NCBI GenBank assembly: GCA_002700865.1
Contig: PAFB01000135.1
Span: 1-10,973, forward strand
DNA: 10,973 nucleotides
Source: Rhodospirillaceae bacterium
GTDB lineage: Bacteria > Pseudomonadota > Alphaproteobacteria > UBA7985
Direction of reading: 5' to 3'
Notes under the pieces: model-generated
Database searches by the model: none
What the model was told of the DNA's origin: nothing
Seen by the model: the letters and a program-made list of their open reading frames with translations, nothing else
Shown: positions 7,588 through 10,973 of the stretch, one piece after another
Numbering within the stretch: position 1 is the stretch's first letter
How the letters are laid out: each line of letters opens with the position of its first letter
Program-made: the position numbers and the translations under genes

Positions 7588-7593
7588 GCCGGC

Positions 7594-8949
7594 TTAGGTT
7601 CCGGCGATCGTCAGACCGGTCATTCGGATTGTCGCCGTTCCCATGCCGCCAAACCACGTCAAGTCTTCTGCTGTTGCCATAGACAGCCACATATCCTGCA
7701 ACTTGCCGCCCAGGGTCATGCTTTCCACCGGCTCGGCCAACTCACCATTGCGCACCCAGAACCCGGTCGCTCCCTGACTGTAATCGCCCGTGATCATATT
7801 GGCGCCCTGCCCCATTAGACTGGTGACATAAAAGGCTTCACCCGCTTCGCTGAGCATAGCTTCAACCGACCGTTCTGAGGGCGTCAGCCACGCATTGGCA
7901 TAACCAATGCCAACAGACGCCCCGCCGCGACTGGCATGACCGGTAGGTTCGACGCCGGCTTGTTTTGCGGTGGCGAGGTTGTGGAGGTGGGTTGTCAGCA
8001 TACCCTGATCAAACAGCGCCCGCTCCTGCACGGGCAAGCCTTCCCCGTCAAAGGGTCGCGACCCCTGCCCGCGCTTGCGGAATGGGTCCTCAAACACTGA
8101 CAGCTCAGGCGCGATGACCGGCTTGCCGACGTGGTCAGCCAACAAGGATGTGCCTCTGACCACTGATTCCCCGTTTATCGCCCCCATGAGCAGCGCAAAC
8201 ATGCGCACCGCTACGCGCGGTTCAAAGATAACGGGGACCTGTGCCGTAGCACCGGGTTTGGCGCCGAGCTGACGGACGGAACGACGCCCAGCCTCCAGAC
8301 CTATTTCGCGCGGGTCTTTCAAGTCTTCTCCGAATACCGCGAGTGAATAGTCATAATCCCGCTTCTGAGCGTCGCCTTCCCCGGCAATCCCGCTGACAGA
8401 CAGGCCATGACGGGTCGACTGCACGCTGCCCAGAAATCCGTTTGTTGTGGCGATAACCAACGAGGACTTGGTCCACCCCGCGGAGACACCGCCCGAGTTC
8501 ATAATCCCCTGAACGCCCAGCATCGCTTCTTCGGCTTCTGCTGCACGGTCGAGCATGTGCTCCGTGCCCGGCTCAACAGGGTCGCAGGTTTCCAGGGTTG
8601 GGATATCCCGTGCCAGCTGGTCGGGATCTGCAAGTTGCGCGAAGGGGTCAGCGGGGCTGTATTTTGCCATGCCGACCGCACGCTCAGCAAGCCGCTGCAA
8701 GCCGGCGTCGGTCAGGTCACTGCCGCTTACCTGCGCAATCTGACCTTTGAGGAACACCCGCAGATCGACCCCCGAGCTGTCGGCACGCTCCAAAGTCTCC
8801 ACCTGCCCCATCCGGCGACCAACGGAAATCTGATCGCTGCCAAAAACAGTAGCATCCGCCGCATCGGCACCCGCCTTTTTCGCGAGGTCCAAAAGCGCAT
8901 CAACCCGGTTTTCCAAGTGCAGGTCGCCAGACGTGCTTGCAGTGCTCAT
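7594..8949 (-). CDS. pmbA: TldE/PmbA, non-catalytic partner of TldD
   Basis: Partner subunit of the TldD/TldE peptide protease. The 451 residues are a normal length. Family stretches are seen in order: VPVIFEPRVA (238-247), SRPFDGEGLP (297-306) and GDYSQGATGFWVRNGELAEP (388-407), ending TATIRMTGLTIAG. No HExxxH is present: the segment after FEPRVA reads VRMFALLMGAINGES, as expected for the subunit that does not bind metal. The start at 8949 is preceded by GAG about nine bases upstream. It is transcribed away from pip and towards waaA, six bases downstream. Its catalytic partner tldD is in this same window at 3027-4445. Confidence 0.96.
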   Translation of the reverse strand: MSTASTSGDLHLENRVDALLDLAKKAGADAADATVFGSDQISVGRRMGQVETLERADSSGVDLRVFLKGQIAQVSGSDLTDAGLQRLAERAVGMAKYSPADPFAQLADPDQLARDIPTLETCDPVEPGTEHMLDRAAEAEEAMLGVQGIMNSGGVSAGWTKSSLVIATTNGFLGSVQSTRHGLSVSGIAGEGDAQKRDYDYSLAVFGEDLKDPREIGLEAGRRSVRQLGAKPGATAQVPVIFEPRVAVRMFALLMGAINGESVVRGTSLLADHVGKPVIAPELSVFEDPFRKRGQGSRPFDGEGLPVQERALFDQGMLTTHLHNLATAKQAGVEPTGHASRGGASVGIGYANAWLTPSERSVEAMLSEAGEAFYVTSLMGQGANMITGDYSQGATGFWVRNGELAEPVESMTLGGKLQDMWLSMATAEDLTWFGGMGTATIRMTGLTIAGT

Positions 8950-9000
8950 GTTTTATCTCATCTTGTGAAGTGAAGCGTTTGCTCTGATATAGGGTCAAGA
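8950..9000. promoter_or_regulatory. Compact divergent promoter region between pmbA and pip
   Basis: Only 51 bases separate the two start codons. For pip, TTGTGA (8963-8968), 17 bases and GATATA (8986-8991) is a candidate promoter, but it would place the RNA start almost at the ATG and lose the AGGG (8991-8994). For pmbA, TTGACC (8998-8993, minus) is a good -35 match but the -10 about 17 bases on is poor. Both assignments are tentative. Promoters may reach into the neighbouring coding sequences. Confidence 0.35.
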
Positions 9001-9951
9001 ATGGACAAGGTCGAACACTCTCCGCAACATCCCCGTTATCAGTCCTATGATAGTGGGTTTTTGCCAGTAACCGATGGGCACAGCCTCTATTACGAGCAGG
9101 CTGGAAATCCGGCTGGTGTGACGGTGGTGTGCTTACACGGAGGCCCCGGCGCAGGCTCCAACGCGTGGACGCGCCGGTTCTTCGATCTCGACCACTATCG
9201 GGTTATCCAATTTGATCAGCGCGGCGCCGGAAAATCCACCCCTTCAGGCAGCTTGGACGCCAACACCACAGCCCATCTGATCGCCGATATTGAAGCCCTG
9301 CGGCACGCGCTGAATATCGACCAGTGGCTGGTTTTCGGCGGGTCCTGGGGCGCGACACTGGCGCTGGCTTACCTTGGCGCGCATGAAACGAGCGTACGCG
9401 GGGTGATTTTGCGCGGCCTGTTTCTGGGGCGCGCAGCGGATCGGCAATGGTTTCTGGATGGCTTGAAACAGTTTTACCCAGACGCACACGCTGACTGGCT
9501 GCAAGCCTTGCCGGAAAGCCTTCGCGCCGAGCCTCTGGAAGGCTATCGCCAGCAACTCAACAGCCGGCATCAGGCGGTTCGCTTGGCCGCTGGGTCGGCA
9601 TGGGCCAATTATGAAGCGGCGTGCTCGTCGCTGGCCGGTGGCAGCGGCTTTGGCAAGTCTGAGGGTGCATGGCGCATGGCCCGTTTGGAGGCGCACTATC
9701 TGGCCCACCATTGCTTCTTCGAAGATACCCGCGCCGGGGCCCTGTCAGCCATCACCGCAAAGCCTCGGGTTCCGGGCATCCTCGTCCATGGACGCTTTGA
9801 CATGATTTGCCCGCTGGAAGGCGCATTTGCCCTTAAAGCGCGCTGGCCCGACTTAGACCTGCGCGTGATCCAACAAGCCGGCCACTCAGCCGGAGAACCC
9901 GCCATCGCCGAAGCCCTAAGCCAAGCCCTCGAACGCGCCAAGGCGTGGTAA
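9001..9951 (+). CDS. pip: Prolyl aminopeptidase (proline iminopeptidase), family S33
   Basis: Cytoplasmic serine peptidase that removes N-terminal proline from peptides. The 316 residues form one alpha/beta-hydrolase fold with a helical cap at about 145-245. Visible: oxyanion-hole motif HGGPG (46-50), DQRGAGKS (72-79), nucleophile S115 in GGSWGATL, acid D267 in HGRFDMICP and H295 in QAGHSAGEP. E205 (WANYEAA) and E230 (RLEAHY) sit where the family has the glutamates that hold the substrate amino group. There is no signal peptide. The ATG at 9001 is preceded by AGGG six bases upstream. It stands alone on this strand, divergent from pmbA. The complete triad and cap motifs make another S33 hydrolase unlikely. 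Confidence 0.95.
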   Translation: MDKVEHSPQHPRYQSYDSGFLPVTDGHSLYYEQAGNPAGVTVVCLHGGPGAGSNAWTRRFFDLDHYRVIQFDQRGAGKSTPSGSLDANTTAHLIADIEALRHALNIDQWLVFGGSWGATLALAYLGAHETSVRGVILRGLFLGRAADRQWFLDGLKQFYPDAHADWLQALPESLRAEPLEGYRQQLNSRHQAVRLAAGSAWANYEAACSSLAGGSGFGKSEGAWRMARLEAHYLAHHCFFEDTRAGALSAITAKPRVPGILVHGRFDMICPLEGAFALKARWPDLDLRVIQQAGHSAGEPAIAEALSQALERAKAW

Positions 9952-9991
9952 AGGCCGCCGGGTTACCGTGAAAAAAAACGCAGTAACAACG

Positions 9992-10020
9992 TTGGCCTCA
10001 ACCATAGACTGGTCTATTTT
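9992..10020 (+). promoter_or_regulatory. Candidate promoter of the tRNA-Arg gene
   Basis: TTGGCC (9992-9997) and TATTTT (10015-10020) are separated by 17 bases, which would start the RNA about 24 bases before the mature tRNA. The same stretch can be read as a weak ATAGAC..GTCTAT hairpin followed by T5, a possible terminator for pip. The rest of the 99-base pip-tRNA gap holds an A8 run (9971-9978) and nothing else I recognise. Confidence 0.35.
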
Positions 10021-10050
10021 TAGCTTTAAGATGCGGAGCGGATATCTCAA

Positions 10051-10127
10051 GGACCGTTAGCTCAGCAGGATAGAGCGAGTGATTCCTAATCACTAGGCCA
10101 CAGGTTCGAATCCTGTACGGTCCACCA
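10051..10127 (+). tRNA. tRNA-Arg (anticodon CCT), CCA encoded
   Basis: A full cloverleaf can be drawn: acceptor GGACCGT with ACGGTCC (7 bp), D-stem GCTC/GAGC, anticodon stem AGTGA/TCACT with loop TTCCTAA, five-base variable loop, and T-stem ACAGG/CCTGT with loop TTCGAAT. A discriminator A and encoded CCA follow (10124-10127). The anticodon CCT at 10085-10087 reads AGG, a rare arginine codon here (used for example at xseA codon 104 and codon 111 of the downstream ligase). No integrase gene, and no copy of the tRNA 3' end, is seen in the remaining 846 bases. Confidence 0.97.
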
Positions 10128-10286
10128 CCACCTTTGTCAGCGTCGAAACCTACGATTTCGCTAAGCACGGACAGGCCGGGTTTCTGGCAGTTTTGAGTGG
10201 TGAGACTTCCAATACTGCGCAAAACTGTGCGATTGATGGCCCCATACCATCGTTGCACCCCTATTTTGACGCCTGAGAATGCTCCC
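10128..10286. other. Spacer between tRNA-Arg and the AMP-binding gene
   Basis: I see no gene in these 159 bases, no clear terminator and no clear promoter. Only short, weak inverted repeats occur (for example CGAAA/TTTCG near 10144-10160). The ribosome site for the following gene is weak (GAG about ten bases upstream). Confidence 0.5.
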
Positions 10287-10973
10287 ATGACCCCGCTGAC
10301 TGTCGCTGACTTCGATACATCGATCCTCCGTGATCAGCTGGAAACACGCGCGGCGAAAGGGGCTGGGGCGTTGGTGGCATTGGGGTGCGGGGAGGATCGA
10401 CCGGTCGCGCTGCTCATGCGTAATGACCTTACCCAGCTGGAAATCATGCGGGCGGCGGCTTGGGCAGGGACGGTTCTGGTCGCGCTCAACTGGCACGGTG
10501 CAGCTGATGAGGTGGCCGCAATTTGTGAAGACAGCGGCGCGGAAACTGTCATCATTCATCGCGACTTGATCAACGACCTGCGACCGGCGCTGGCCGGGCG
10601 GCGGGTGATTGGGGTGAGGCCCGGTCCAGCCCTGCGCTCGAGCTATCAGATCAGCGATGCTGCTGCCCAGCAGGACCCGGAGACGCCCGAGTGGTCCGAC
10701 ATTTTGGATCAGTCAAAAGCCCTGACGACCCCAGCAGCCATGCGCCCGCTGCGCCGCTATACCTCTGGCTCAACTGGGCGGCCAAAAGGCGTTCGCCGGT
10801 TGGCATCCGGGCCGCGGCGGGACTTTACCGACGCTTTGGTTCGCGTCGGCGAGGAAATGATGCGTTTCAAACCGGGATCGCGCTTCTTCACCGCAGCGCC
10901 GATCTATCATTCAGCGCCCTCTACGCTGCTGAGTGCTGCTTTGGTGAGCGAGGGGGTTTCTTCGCTGGTCGCG
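10287..10973 (+). CDS. AMP-binding acyl-CoA synthetase-like protein, N-terminal 229 residues (runs off the window)
   Basis: Member of the ANL adenylate-forming superfamily, which activates a carboxylate with ATP and commonly passes it to CoA. Seen: an N-terminal stretch DRPVALLMRNDLTQLEIMRAA (from residue 38), typical of these ligases; the nucleotide-binding signature YTSGSTGRPKG at 158-168; and APIYHSAP at 204-211, matching the P.YH..P motif next to the acyl pocket. The frame stays open from the ATG at 10287 to the window edge. The later adenylate motifs and C-terminal lid domain are outside, so substrate and exact reaction cannot be given. The start has a weak ribosome site, but the N-terminal alignment to the family looks complete. 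No linked fatty-acid or CoA genes are visible to suggest a pathway. Confidence 0.9.
   Translation, partial: MTPLTVADFDTSILRDQLETRAAKGAGALVALGCGEDRPVALLMRNDLTQLEIMRAAAWAGTVLVALNWHGAADEVAAICEDSGAETVIIHRDLINDLRPALAGRRVIGVRPGPALRSSYQISDAAAQQDPETPEWSDILDQSKALTTPAAMRPLRRYTSGSTGRPKGVRRLASGPRRDFTDALVRVGEEMMRFKPGSRFFTAAPIYHSAPSTLLSAALVSEGVSSLVA

Noticed and set aside
7066..7818. Plus-strand open frame of 250 residues opposite waaA and pmbA
   Set aside because: It is a shadow of two coupled real genes, with Gln/His/Arg-rich composition and no motif.
10004..10021. ATAGAC..GTCTAT followed by five T as a terminator for pip
   Set aside because: The stem is short and AT-rich with a two-base loop if fully paired, and it overlaps a better candidate promoter for the tRNA.
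9998..10288. Minus-strand frame of 96 residues containing PYRIRTCGLVIRNHSLYPAEL
   Set aside because: The motif is the well-known false protein made by translating the antisense of a tRNA gene; here it lies exactly over tRNA-Arg.
10279..10290. Three-codon upstream frame (ATG CTC CCA TGA) overlapping the start of the AMP-binding gene
   Set aside because: It is short enough to occur by chance and has no ribosome site of its own.

Overview
The window looks like a stretch of an alphaproteobacterial chromosome carrying ordinary housekeeping genes. The evidence is a coxB-coxA order (probably followed by ctaB) divergent from tldD, GC-rich coding sequence, and several tightly packed operons. I see no phage, transposon, CRISPR array, integrase or biosynthetic cluster. 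No previously undescribed system is evident, and the observations in Part 2 are modest.

Left part (1-2778, minus strand): a cytochrome c oxidase operon read right to left. It contains coxB (subunit II, CuA site), an intercistronic hairpin, coxA (subunit I, haem a/a3-CuB site), and then the first 38 codons of a gene cut by the window edge that is probably ctaB (haem O synthase). A terminator-shaped hairpin lies inside those last codons.

Middle (3027-6457, plus strand): tldD, tadA and xseA with gaps of 6 and 17 bases, likely one operon. They encode the metalloprotease subunit TldD, the tRNA adenosine deaminase TadA and the exonuclease VII large subunit. tldD diverges from coxB across a 248-base control region. 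xseA meets waaA head-on, and the two genes share four bases.

Right-middle (6454-8949, minus strand): pmbA (TldE, the partner of TldD) followed after 6 bases by a short, divergent waaA (Kdo transferase). Diverging from pmbA across 51 bases is pip (prolyl aminopeptidase, 9001-9951, plus). Three proteins of peptide breakdown or maturation (TldD, TldE, Pip) therefore lie within 7 kb.

Right end (9952-10973): a complete tRNA-Arg(CCT) with encoded CCA, a 159-base spacer with no gene, and the first 229 codons of an AMP-binding acyl-CoA synthetase-like gene that runs off the edge.

Coding density is very high, and no stretch longer than 300 bases lacks a gene.
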